Shown here: positions 57,567 through 64,000 of the stretch, piece after piece | Numbering within the stretch: position 1 is the first letter of the stretch | Layout of the letters: each line of letters begins with the position of its first letter | Assembly: GCA_963847945.1 (NCBI GenBank) | Contig: CAWKBX010000001.1 | Span: forward strand, 517,643-581,642 | Direction: 5' to 3' | DNA length: 64,000 nt | DNA from: JANMJD01 sp963847945 | Lineage (GTDB): Bacteria; Actinomycetota; Acidimicrobiia; Acidimicrobiales; Ilumatobacteraceae | The notes under the pieces: generated by a model | Databases searched by the model: none | Told to the model about the DNA's origin: nothing | Seen by the model: only the letters and a program-made list of their open reading frames with translations | Position numbers and translations under genes: made by a program

Positions 57567-59099
57567 ATGGCTGCCGTTCAGTTTCTGCGTACGTCCACAA
57601 TTCGTCTGCATCCCGACGACGACGTCGTCATCGCGGTGCGAGAGCTGCCGGTGGGAACTCGGCTCGATGGCGATGTGGTCGTTGCCGAACGGATTCCCGC
57701 TGGTCACAAAGTGGCCGTGCGACCGGTCTCGACCGGGCAACCGGTGCGGCGGTACGCGCAGATCATCGGCTTCGCCGCGGGCGACATTGCCGCCGGTTCC
57801 CACGTCCATACCCACAACCTGTCGATGGGACGGTTCGAACGGGACCACGACTTCGGCGCGGCCTACGAGCCGACGGCATTCGTCGACCAGCCGGCGACGT
57901 TCATGGGAATCCGCCGCCCCGACGGACGGGTCGCCACTCGCAACTACCTGGCCGTCATCTCGACCGTCAACTGTTCAGCGACGGTGTCGAAGGCGATCGC
58001 CGACCACTGGCGCAACCGAGCCGGGTTGGAGGCCTTCCCCAACATCGATGGCATCGTGTCGTTGACCCACGGCAGCGGCTGCGGCATGGACTCGGGCGGC
58101 GAGGGACTCGACGTGTTGCGTCGCACGATCGCCGGGTACGCCACCCATCCCAACATCGCCGGGGTGCTGCTCGTCGGACTGGGTTGTGAGGCCAACGGGC
58201 TCGGTGCGCTGATCACGGCGCGGCGACTGGAAGAGGGCAGCCGGCTCTCGGCGATGAACATCCAAGACATCGGCGGCACCCGTCGGTGTGTGGAAGAGGG
58301 CATCGCCCGTATCTCCGAGATGCTCCCGGCCGCCAACGAGATCTCCCGCGAGCCCGTCCCTGCGTCGGAGCTGATCATCGGCCTGCAATGCGGTGGTTCC
58401 GACGGCTACTCGGGCATCACCGCCAACCCCGCGTTGGGGGCCGCGGTCGACGAATTGGTCCGTCACGGTGGCACCGCCATCCTGTCGGAGACGCCCGAGA
58501 TCTACGGTGCCGAGCACCTGCTGACCCGCCGGGCGGTGACCCCCGAGGTGGGGGCCAAGATCGTTCGCCACATCGAATGGTGGGAGGACTACACCGCCCG
58601 CAACCACGGTGAGATGAACAACAACCCCTCCCCCGGCAACAAGGCCGGCGGGCTGACGACGATTCTCGAGAAGTCGCTGGGGGCCGTGGCCAAGGGCGGA
58701 ACCACCGGGCTGATGGAGGTCTACGGCTACGGAGAACCGGTCACCACCAGGGGCTTCGTCTACATGGACACCCCCGGCTACGACCCGGTCTCGGTGACAG
58801 GGCAGGTTGCCGGGGGTGCGAATCTGGTGTGCTTCACCACCGGGCGCGGCTCGGCCTACGGCTGCATTCCCAGCCCCTCAATCAAGCTGTCGACCAACTC
58901 GCAGCTCTGGGAGCGGCAGTCCGACGACATCGACATCAACTGCGGCGAACTGCTCGACGGCTCAGTGACCATGGCCGAGATGGGCCACCGGATCTTCACC
59001 GAATTCCTCCGCGTCGCCTCGGGCGAACCCACCAAAAGCGAACAGTTCGGTTACGGCCACAACGAATTCGCCCCCTGGATCATCGGCGCCACGATGTAG
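57567..59099 (+). CDS. UxaA-family altronate/galactarate dehydratase
   Basis: The 510-residue protein has an N-terminal SAF domain (residues about 10-85, with LPVGTRLDGDVVVAERIPAG) and a long dehydratase domain: GIRRPDGRVATRNYLAVIST, LTHGSGCGMDSGGEGLDVLR, LGCEANGLGALITARRLEE, LQCGGSDGYSGITANPALG and NNNPSPGNKAGGLTTILEKS. Cys residues in these blocks may bind iron. It would dehydrate a sugar acid. It stands as the last gene of the dehydrogenase group; an upstream in-frame start is at 57549. Confidence 0.92.
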   Translation: MAAVQFLRTSTIRLHPDDDVVIAVRELPVGTRLDGDVVVAERIPAGHKVAVRPVSTGQPVRRYAQIIGFAAGDIAAGSHVHTHNLSMGRFERDHDFGAAYEPTAFVDQPATFMGIRRPDGRVATRNYLAVISTVNCSATVSKAIADHWRNRAGLEAFPNIDGIVSLTHGSGCGMDSGGEGLDVLRRTIAGYATHPNIAGVLLVGLGCEANGLGALITARRLEEGSRLSAMNIQDIGGTRRCVEEGIARISEMLPAANEISREPVPASELIIGLQCGGSDGYSGITANPALGAAVDELVRHGGTAILSETPEIYGAEHLLTRRAVTPEVGAKIVRHIEWWEDYTARNHGEMNNNPSPGNKAGGLTTILEKSLGAVAKGGTTGLMEVYGYGEPVTTRGFVYMDTPGYDPVSVTGQVAGGANLVCFTTGRGSAYGCIPSPSIKLSTNSQLWERQSDDIDINCGELLDGSVTMAEMGHRIFTEFLRVASGEPTKSEQFGYGHNEFAPWIIGATM

Positions 59100-59146
59100 A
59101 AACGGCTCCCGCCCGCCCCCACCCTTGCTCTGAGACATCTCCCGAC

Positions 59147-59168
59147 GATATGCCTATGATATGCCTAT
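59147..59168 (+). promoter_or_regulatory. 11-base tandem repeat with -10-like element at the antitoxin start
   Basis: GATATGCCTAT occurs twice in tandem (59147-59157 and 59158-59168). Within it TATGAT (59155-59160) lies six bases before the ATG at 59167, a leaderless layout. The repeat may be the operator for self-repression by the RHH antitoxin. Confidence 0.5.
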
Positions 59169-59469
59169 GGCTCGACGGCAATCGATGGTGCAACTCACCG
59201 ATGAGATCAGCGACAGACTCGACCGGGAGGCCGCGCAACGCGGATGTTCGCGGTCGGCGATCATTCGTCAAGCGGTCGCCGAGCATCTCGACCGATCGTC
59301 GATGGAACGCGACGTCGAGGCATACGTCGCTGCCTACCGACGGTTGCCGCAAGGCACCAGCGACGTGTGGGGCGATCTCGAAACAGCAGGCTCGGCCGAC
59401 AGCCACGCGCTGGCCCTCAGCTTGGACGCCGAAGATGAAGCAGCCGGCTTCTCGTGGGACTATGCCTGA
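59167..59469 (+). CDS. Ribbon-helix-helix antitoxin of a MazF-type module
   Basis: A 100-residue protein (ATG at 59167; an in-frame ATG at 59161 is also possible). The N-terminal RHH DNA-binding part is SMVQLTDEISDRLDREAAQR, GCSRSAIIRQAVAEHLD. The C-terminal part is acidic (LDAEDEAAGFSWDYA), fitting toxin binding. The stop overlaps the toxin start by eight bases. Confidence 0.85.
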   Translation: MARRQSMVQLTDEISDRLDREAAQRGCSRSAIIRQAVAEHLDRSSMERDVEAYVAAYRRLPQGTSDVWGDLETAGSADSHALALSLDAEDEAAGFSWDYA

Positions 59470-59773
59470 ACGCGGCGAGGTTTGGTGGTACGAACCTGAG
59501 CACGAGAAGCGTCGGCCATATCTGATCCTCACCCGCTCAGAAGCGATCGAGGTGCTGACATTCGTGATCGGCGTCCCACTCACAAGCACTGTGCGGGGCA
59601 TTCGATCTGAGGTTTTGCTCGGGCCCGACGATGGTCTTCCGGTTGAGTGTGTCGTCAGCCTCGACAACATCCGCAGTGTGCAACGATCGTTGCTCACCAA
59701 TCAGCTGACGGTCGTGAGCCCGCTGAAGATGCAGTCGGTGTGTGACGCGCTGAAGTTTGTCGTCGCCTGCTGA
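59462..59773 (+). CDS. mazF: MazF/PemK-type mRNA interferase toxin
   Basis: The 103-residue toxin begins PERGEVWWYEPEHEKRRPYL, the MazF/PemK pattern, and has VLTFVIGVPLTSTVRG, VECVVSLDNIRSVQRSLL and SPLKMQSVCDALK. MazF enzymes cleave mRNA at short sites. Paired with the upstream RHH antitoxin. Confidence 0.9.
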   Translation: MPERGEVWWYEPEHEKRRPYLILTRSEAIEVLTFVIGVPLTSTVRGIRSEVLLGPDDGLPVECVVSLDNIRSVQRSLLTNQLTVVSPLKMQSVCDALKFVVAC

Positions 59774-59839
59774 GCGGCTGAGGCCTCAGCGGATTGGGAA
59801 CGGTAGAAGGAGTCGATGTTGCCGGCCGCCCAACGCCGG

Positions 59840-60283
59840 TCAGCCGACCGGTAGCCCGAGCGCTCGGGCTGCTTCAGCCTGAGCTGCGTCCCGGCTGACG
59901 AACGTCGCTTCGTCGTGGGGGCCAGTCAGGGCGGGCAACGCCAGCGAGGCGACGGCAACGTGGATGGCGTCGATCGCTCGGAGACCGTGGGTTCGTACGA
60001 GCTGGAGCGCCAGGGCGTCAACGTCGTTCGCATCGGGGGCGACCATGGTGATCAAGCCATTTTCGAAGTCGTGATCAAGCCGATCGAGTACGTCGTCAAC
60101 CGCTCCGACCCGACCCGTACGGGCCGCTCGCACCAGTGCCGCCGACACCTCGATACGCGTCAGCGTGGCGGTCACGACCGCCATGTCGTCGTCGGTGAGT
60201 AGCTCGACGGCTCGTTGGTGAGCCGATTCGCCGGGCAGGTAGTACGACACAACGACCGACGAGTCGACGTAGGCGATCTTCAC
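59840..60283 (-). CDS. vapC: VapC-type PIN-domain toxin
   Basis: The 147-residue PIN ribonuclease has acidic residues at Asp7 (MKIAYVDSSVVVSYYLPG), TRIEVSAALVRA, and RAIDAIHVAVAS followed by FVSRDAAQAEAARALGL, forming the metal site. It would cleave tRNA or rRNA. The ATG overlaps the antitoxin stop by four bases. Confidence 0.92.
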   Translation of the reverse strand: MKIAYVDSSVVVSYYLPGESAHQRAVELLTDDDMAVVTATLTRIEVSAALVRAARTGRVGAVDDVLDRLDHDFENGLITMVAPDANDVDALALQLVRTHGLRAIDAIHVAVASLALPALTGPHDEATFVSRDAAQAEAARALGLPVG

Positions 60284-60579
60284 CGAGCGCCGCCTCGCTG
60301 CTCATCGATCGATTCCTGCGCCGATAGCTCGGCACCCCGCAGCGTCGCCCACACGACCTCGATCGGCGGAGCTTCGATCGCCCCCCGGCCGGTCGTCGCG
60401 AGAATTCCGGCGGCCGACGCCCGGGCGCGGATGAGATCGCGCACCGACACGGGCCGGTCCGTTACAGCAAGGTCGAGCACCTCGTTGGCGATCATGTTGA
60501 TGCTGCGCCCGTCCGCCCGAGCCCGAGCAGACAGCCGCTCATGCAGCTCATCGGGTACTCGGAGCAACAGCTGGCGCAT
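60280..60579 (-). CDS. vapB: VapB-like ribbon-helix-helix antitoxin
   Basis: The 99-residue protein starts with the RHH-like MRQLLLRVPDELHERLSARA then DGRSINMIANEVLDLAV (FitA/Arc-like type). The C-terminal tail is mixed acidic. It is the partner of the PIN toxin. The ATG at 60579 is chosen because the upstream frame has no family match. Confidence 0.85.
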   Translation of the reverse strand: MRQLLLRVPDELHERLSARARADGRSINMIANEVLDLAVTDRPVSVRDLIRARASAAGILATTGRGAIEAPPIEVVWATLRGAELSAQESIDEQRGGAR

Positions 60580-60584
60580 ACTCG

Positions 60585-60614
60585 GATGATATCGATCTAC
60601 AGACTTGATATCAA
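60585..60614 (-). promoter_or_regulatory. Paired GATATC palindromes and -10-like element for vapBC
   Basis: Two GATATC-centred dyads (60588-60593 and TTGATATCAA at 60605-60614) have centres 19 bases apart, about two helix turns. On the minus strand TATCAT (60591-60586) overlaps the first and lies six bases before the vapB ATG. This suggests an autoregulated leaderless promoter. Confidence 0.55.
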
Positions 60615-61312
60615 TGGCTATTCGAGTGGCGGTGGTTGGTCCACTGGCGACCATCCCACCAGCGCAGGTTGCCGGGACGTTCGGTGTCGGGGTACCAGCC
60701 GGCTGGGGTCGCGGCGACGGGGCCCGAGTAGGCAGGGCGGAGGGGAACCGGGTTTCGGCGGCCATGACGCACGAGGTACCAGATCGCGCCGCCGCCGGCG
60801 GTGAACAGTCCGGCCAGGCCGACCGGGATGAGCCTCAACTTCTTTCCGAACTCCGACACGATGCTGCCCCCGACGATCGCCGAGCCGGGCTGAGCGTCGG
60901 GGACCTCGATGGCATAGCTGTCATCGACGGTGATCGTGAAGCGGGCCACCCCGACGTAGATCGAGCGGTTACGGGTCAGCGTCTCGGTGCCATTCAAGGA
61001 GCGGACCGCGACCAGCTGACCCGACGAGCCTTCCACCCGAATCGACTCGACCGCGATGCTCGACGAGCTGGTGCGCGAGGTGGTGATCGGGCCGGTCCGA
61101 CTCGTCGATCCGACCTGCTCGTAGACGACGTACACGCCGGGCGACAGTTGACGGCTGGTGGTTCCGGGAATGTCGAACGACGGGGCGGTCAACGTTCCCG
61201 TGAAGCTCCAGACGAACCACACGATGCCACCGACCAGGGCGACGAGTCCCACGCCGATGACGGCGATCGGCGGCTTCAGCGATGGTGCCGACTCCGTGGC
61301 GGGCTCAGCCAC
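60611..61312 (-). CDS. DUF2510 membrane protein
   Basis: The 233-residue protein has one helix near the N-terminus (IAVIGVGLVALVGGIVWFVW), an outside beta-rich domain (GVYVVYEQVGSTSRTGP, VARFTITVDDSYAIEV) and a second helix (LIPVGLAGLFTAGGGAIWYL). The C-terminal DUF2510 motif is TPAGWYPDTERPGNLRWWDG. Start GTG at 61312, overlapping the GMC gene stop by eight bases. Its stop codon lies in the vapBC palindrome. Function unknown. Confidence 0.8.
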   Translation of the reverse strand: MAEPATESAPSLKPPIAVIGVGLVALVGGIVWFVWSFTGTLTAPSFDIPGTTSRQLSPGVYVVYEQVGSTSRTGPITTSRTSSSSIAVESIRVEGSSGQLVAVRSLNGTETLTRNRSIYVGVARFTITVDDSYAIEVPDAQPGSAIVGGSIVSEFGKKLRLIPVGLAGLFTAGGGAIWYLVRHGRRNPVPLRPAYSGPVAATPAGWYPDTERPGNLRWWDGRQWTNHRHSNSH

Positions 61313-62954
61313 CGTGACGAGGGGCGCGGTAGAACTTGACGTACTCGGGAGCCAAGGGTGTGTTCCCGGCGATCAGGTCGGCGGCCTTTTCGGCGAGCAT
61401 CATCACCGGGGCGTAGATGTTTCCGTTCGTGACGTAGCGCATCGCCGAGGCGTCGACGACCCGCAGACCCTCCACCCCGTGAACCTTCATCGTGAGCGGG
61501 TCGGTGACCGACATGTCGTCGACCCCAAGCCGGGCGGTGCACGAGGGGTGCAGCGCGGTCTCGGCGTCCTTGCGGACCCATTCGAGGATCTCCTCGTCGG
61601 TCGACACCGACGTCCCGGGAGAGATTTCTCCACCGTTGAACTCGTCCATCGCCTGCTGGGTCAGGATCGTGCGGGCGGCCTTCACCACTTCGACCCACTC
61701 CCGCCGGTCGGTCTCGGTTGAGATGTAGTTGAACCGTAGTGCCGGCTTCTCGAACGGGTCGGCCGACTTGATCTTGATCGAGCCCCGCGAGTCGGAGTAC
61801 ATGGGCCCGACGTGCACTTGGTAGCCGTGCCCGGCGGGCGGCGCCGAGCCGTCGTAGCGAATGGCGATCGGCAGGAAGTGGAACATCGTGTTGGGGTAGG
61901 CGACGTCGTCGTTGGAGCGGATGAACCCGCCGCCCTCGAAGTGGTTTGTCGCTCCCGGGCCCTTGCGGAACAGCCATTGCAGCCCGATGATCGGCCGCCG
62001 CCACAACGCCAGGTTCGGCTGCATCGACACCGGTTTCGTGCAGGCGTATTGCACATACACCTCCAGGTGATCCTGCAGGTTCTCCCCCACTCCGGGCAGG
62101 TCATGCACCACATCGATACCCAAGGCACGCAGTTCGGTGGCGTTGCCGACGCCGGAGAGCTGCAAAATCTGCGGCGTGTTGATCGAGCCGCCACAGCAGA
62201 TGATCTCCCCCGCGTCGACCGAGTGCTTGGTGCCCCGCACCTGGTAGTCGACGCCTACGGCCCGCGTGCCGTCGAAGCGAATCTTGGTCACCTGGGCGCG
62301 TGTGGTCACCGTCAGGTTCTTGCGGCTGCGGACCGGCTTGAGATAGGCCTGCGACGCCGAGAGCCGACGGCCGCGGTGAATGTTGCGATCAAAGGCGGTG
62401 AAACCCTCTTGCTGGACACCGTTGACGTCGTTGGTCAGCGGATACCCCGCCTGCTGGCACGCCTCGAAGAACGCCTTGAACAGCGGATTCGTTGCCGGGC
62501 CACGTTCCAACACGAGCGGGCCGTCGCCGCCGCGGTAGGCATCGGTGCCGGCCAGGCAGGTCTCCATCTTCTTGAAGTACGGCAGGCAGTGGGCGTACGA
62601 CCACGTCTCCATCCCCTCATCAGCGGCCCAACGTTCGTAGTCGAGGGCGTTGCCACGCTGGAAGATCATCCCGTTGATCGACGACGATCCGCCGAGCACT
62701 TTGCCGCGAGCGTGGTAGACCTTGCGGCCGTTCATGTGCGGCTCGGGCTCCGACTCGTACTTCCAGTCATAGAACTTCGAGCCGATCGGGAAGCTGAGCG
62801 CGGCGGGCATGTGGATGAACACGTCGAACTTGTAGTCGGGGCGACCGGCCTCCAACACGAGGATCTTGGTGCTCGGATCGGCCGACAGCCGGTTGGCCAG
62901 CACGCAACCGGCCGAACCTCCCCCGATGATCACGTAGTCGTATCGTTCTGCCAT
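61305..62954 (-). CDS. GMC-family oxidoreductase, choline-dehydrogenase-like
   Basis: The 549-residue flavoprotein has the FAD motif YDYVIIGGGSAGCVLANRLS, GKVLGGSSSINGMIFQRGNA (GMC signature 1), GSINTPQILQLSGVGNATEL (signature 2) and the catalytic His in ALHPSCTARLGVDDMSVTDP with TNGNIYAPVMMLAEKAADLI. It is close to BetA choline dehydrogenase, which makes betaine aldehyde, but no betaine aldehyde dehydrogenase or transporter is nearby, so other alcohols are possible. Confidence 0.9.
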   Translation of the reverse strand: MAERYDYVIIGGGSAGCVLANRLSADPSTKILVLEAGRPDYKFDVFIHMPAALSFPIGSKFYDWKYESEPEPHMNGRKVYHARGKVLGGSSSINGMIFQRGNALDYERWAADEGMETWSYAHCLPYFKKMETCLAGTDAYRGGDGPLVLERGPATNPLFKAFFEACQQAGYPLTNDVNGVQQEGFTAFDRNIHRGRRLSASQAYLKPVRSRKNLTVTTRAQVTKIRFDGTRAVGVDYQVRGTKHSVDAGEIICCGGSINTPQILQLSGVGNATELRALGIDVVHDLPGVGENLQDHLEVYVQYACTKPVSMQPNLALWRRPIIGLQWLFRKGPGATNHFEGGGFIRSNDDVAYPNTMFHFLPIAIRYDGSAPPAGHGYQVHVGPMYSDSRGSIKIKSADPFEKPALRFNYISTETDRREWVEVVKAARTILTQQAMDEFNGGEISPGTSVSTDEEILEWVRKDAETALHPSCTARLGVDDMSVTDPLTMKVHGVEGLRVVDASAMRYVTNGNIYAPVMMLAEKAADLIAGNTPLAPEYVKFYRAPRHGG

Positions 62955-63088
62955 GCCTGTCCACTCTCCACGTTGTGCGCCATCGACTCGGGTCTCCCGA
63001 GGGGGCAGTTGATCACGCTACCCAAGGTCCCCCGGTGTATCGGTGACTGTGGTTGGGGCCGCAGCCGCCGCGCACCAAGATGTGAGAC

Positions 63089-64000
63089 ATGACGGCATCG
63101 CCCCGCGGCCCTGTGCTGTGGACTCCTCCATCGTCCGCACTCGCCGACACCCCGCTCGGCCGGTTCGCCACCGCCCACGGGCACGACTCGTATTCCTCGC
63201 TGCACCACTGGTCGGTCACCGACACCGGCGGGTTCTGGGGCGCTATCGCGGAGGACTTCGGCGTTCGCTGGGGCACCCAGCCAACATCGGTGATCAGCCC
63301 TCGCGGTCTCCAGATGCCCGGGACCGAGTGGTTTTCAGGAGGCACACTCAACTACGCCGAGCACGTGGTGGGCGGCGCACCATTGGACGCCGCGATCATC
63401 GCCCGCAGCCAGACCCGCGACGAGGTGGTGCTGACCGGCGGCGACCTGCTCGACGCGGTGGCCCGCTGCGCCCGCGGACTTCGGCGGCTCGGCGTCGGGT
63501 TCGGCGACCGGGTCGGGGCCTACGCGCCCAACATCCCCGAGACCCTGATAGCCATGTTGGCGACGGCGTCGATAGGGGCGATCTGGTCGAGTGCGCGCCG
63601 GAGTTCGGGGCGCGCTCGGTCATCGACCGCCTCTCGCAGATCGCTCCGAAGGTGCTCATCACCATCGACGGCTACGTCTACGGGTCAAAGCGGATCGACC
63701 GGACGGCCGAGGTCGCCGAGATCCACGCCGGGTTCGCGTCGGTCGACCACGCGGTCGGACTGCGCTACCTCGGCACTGGCCCCGACGACTGGACGCACTG
63801 TTGGCGGGCCCCGATCCCGGCCCGGCGTCGTTCCTCCACGTGCCGTTCGATCATCCGCTCTACGTGCTGTTTCCTCGGGAACGACCGGCTTGCCCAAACC
63901 GATCATCGGCCACGGCGGCATCACGGTCGAACATCTCAAGGCCCTCGGCCTCCACCACGGCCTACAGACCGGCGACCGGTTCTTCTGGTTCACGACGACG
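63089..64000 (+). CDS. Acetoacetyl-CoA synthetase, 5' part, frameshifted, cut by the window edge
   Basis: An ANL-family adenylating enzyme. The N-terminus has PVLWTPPSSALADTPLGRFA, GGTLNYAEHVVGGAPLDAA, GLRRLGVGFGDRVGAYAPNI and PETLIAMLATASIGAIWSS, the acetoacetyl-CoA synthetase pattern. After a shift near 63590 it continues PEFGARSVIDRLSQIAPKVL. Further shifts near 63780 and 63875 precede the GTTGLPKPIIGHGG AMP-binding core. The start ATG lacks a strong ribosome site. It is divergent from the GMC gene. Confidence 0.82.
   Translation, partial: MTASPRGPVLWTPPSSALADTPLGRFATAHGHDSYSSLHHWSVTDTGGFWGAIAEDFGVRWGTQPTSVISPRGLQMPGTEWFSGGTLNYAEHVVGGAPLDAAIIARSQTRDEVVLTGGDLLDAVARCARGLRRLGVGFGDRVGAYAPNIPETLIAMLATASIGAIWSSARRSSGRARSSTASRRSLRRCSSPSTATSTGQSGSTGRPRSPRSTPGSRRSTTRSDCATSALAPTTGRTVGGPRSRPGVVPPRAVRSSALRAVSSGTTGLPKPIIGHGGITVEHLKALGLHHGLQTGDRFFWFTTT

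Overview
The window is high-GC, densely coded actinobacterial DNA. Gene content suggests an uncultured member of the Acidimicrobiia (Ilumatobacter-like). This placement is inference: it rests on the rpoD-dnaG / glyQS / uppS-recO / era-CNNM-ybeY-phoH housekeeping set, three F420-type LLM oxidoreductases, an MtrA/MtrB/LpqB-like signalling set and a 13E12 (DUF222) remnant. No phylogenetic marker was run. Many genes are broken by single-base shifts while both halves stay well conserved, including ppdK, ggt, malate synthase, an AIM24 gene and a molybdenum hydroxylase. At least one shift lies exactly in a C5 run. Uncorrected long-read assembly indels are the simplest explanation, so I annotate these as whole frameshifted genes rather than pseudogenes.

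Layout. 1-4.5 kb: malate synthase G and an HSL-type esterase (minus strand), a Rieske oxygenase (plus) and a gamma-glutamyltransferase (minus). 4.6-4.8 kb: two tRNAs, Asn-GTT and a CAT anticodon, with a hairpin between them. 5.1-9.9 kb: a minus-strand operon AIM24 - TerC - DnaG - RpoD. 10-29.3 kb: mostly housekeeping, with ppdK, an M50 protease, glyQS, a lipoprotein, a ROK kinase, a secreted phosphoesterase, recO, uppS, a DinG-like helicase, an enoyl-CoA hydratase, a divergent MtrA-like / MtrB-LpqB-like set, then era, CNNM, ybeY and phoH. 29.6-32 kb: a membrane GGDEF-EAL protein and a NUDIX-like protein.

32.6-40.8 kb is a catabolic island. A D-carbamoylase-like amidohydrolase, a fused [2Fe-2S]-molybdopterin hydroxylase (XdhD / selenium-dependent XDH type) and an SsnA-type amidohydrolase are joined by ATGA overlaps, with a palindromic AT-rich site upstream. 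They are followed by a decayed DUF222/TPR remnant, an F420 oxidoreductase and an 8-oxoguanine-deaminase-type amidohydrolase. Together they suggest oxidation, deamination and decarbamoylation of purines or related N-heterocycles.

40.8-52.2 kb holds a PRC-barrel protein, an M24 peptidase, a PhyH dioxygenase, a phosphotransferase remnant, an SDR, a second phosphoesterase, NTF2-like and PPOX-like proteins, two more F420 oxidoreductases, and a TauD-like / HD-domain pair resembling two-oxygenase phosphonate pathways (PhnY/PhnZ, TmpA/TmpB). 52.2-59.1 kb holds an SHMT-like PLP enzyme divergent from a YtcJ-like amidohydrolase, SDR, acyl-CoA dehydrogenase and UxaA-type dehydratase. 59.1-60.6 kb has two toxin-antitoxin modules (RHH/MazF and VapBC), each with a -10-like hexamer six bases before the antitoxin start. 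The window ends with a DUF2510 membrane protein, a GMC oxidoreductase and the start of an acetoacetyl-CoA synthetase.
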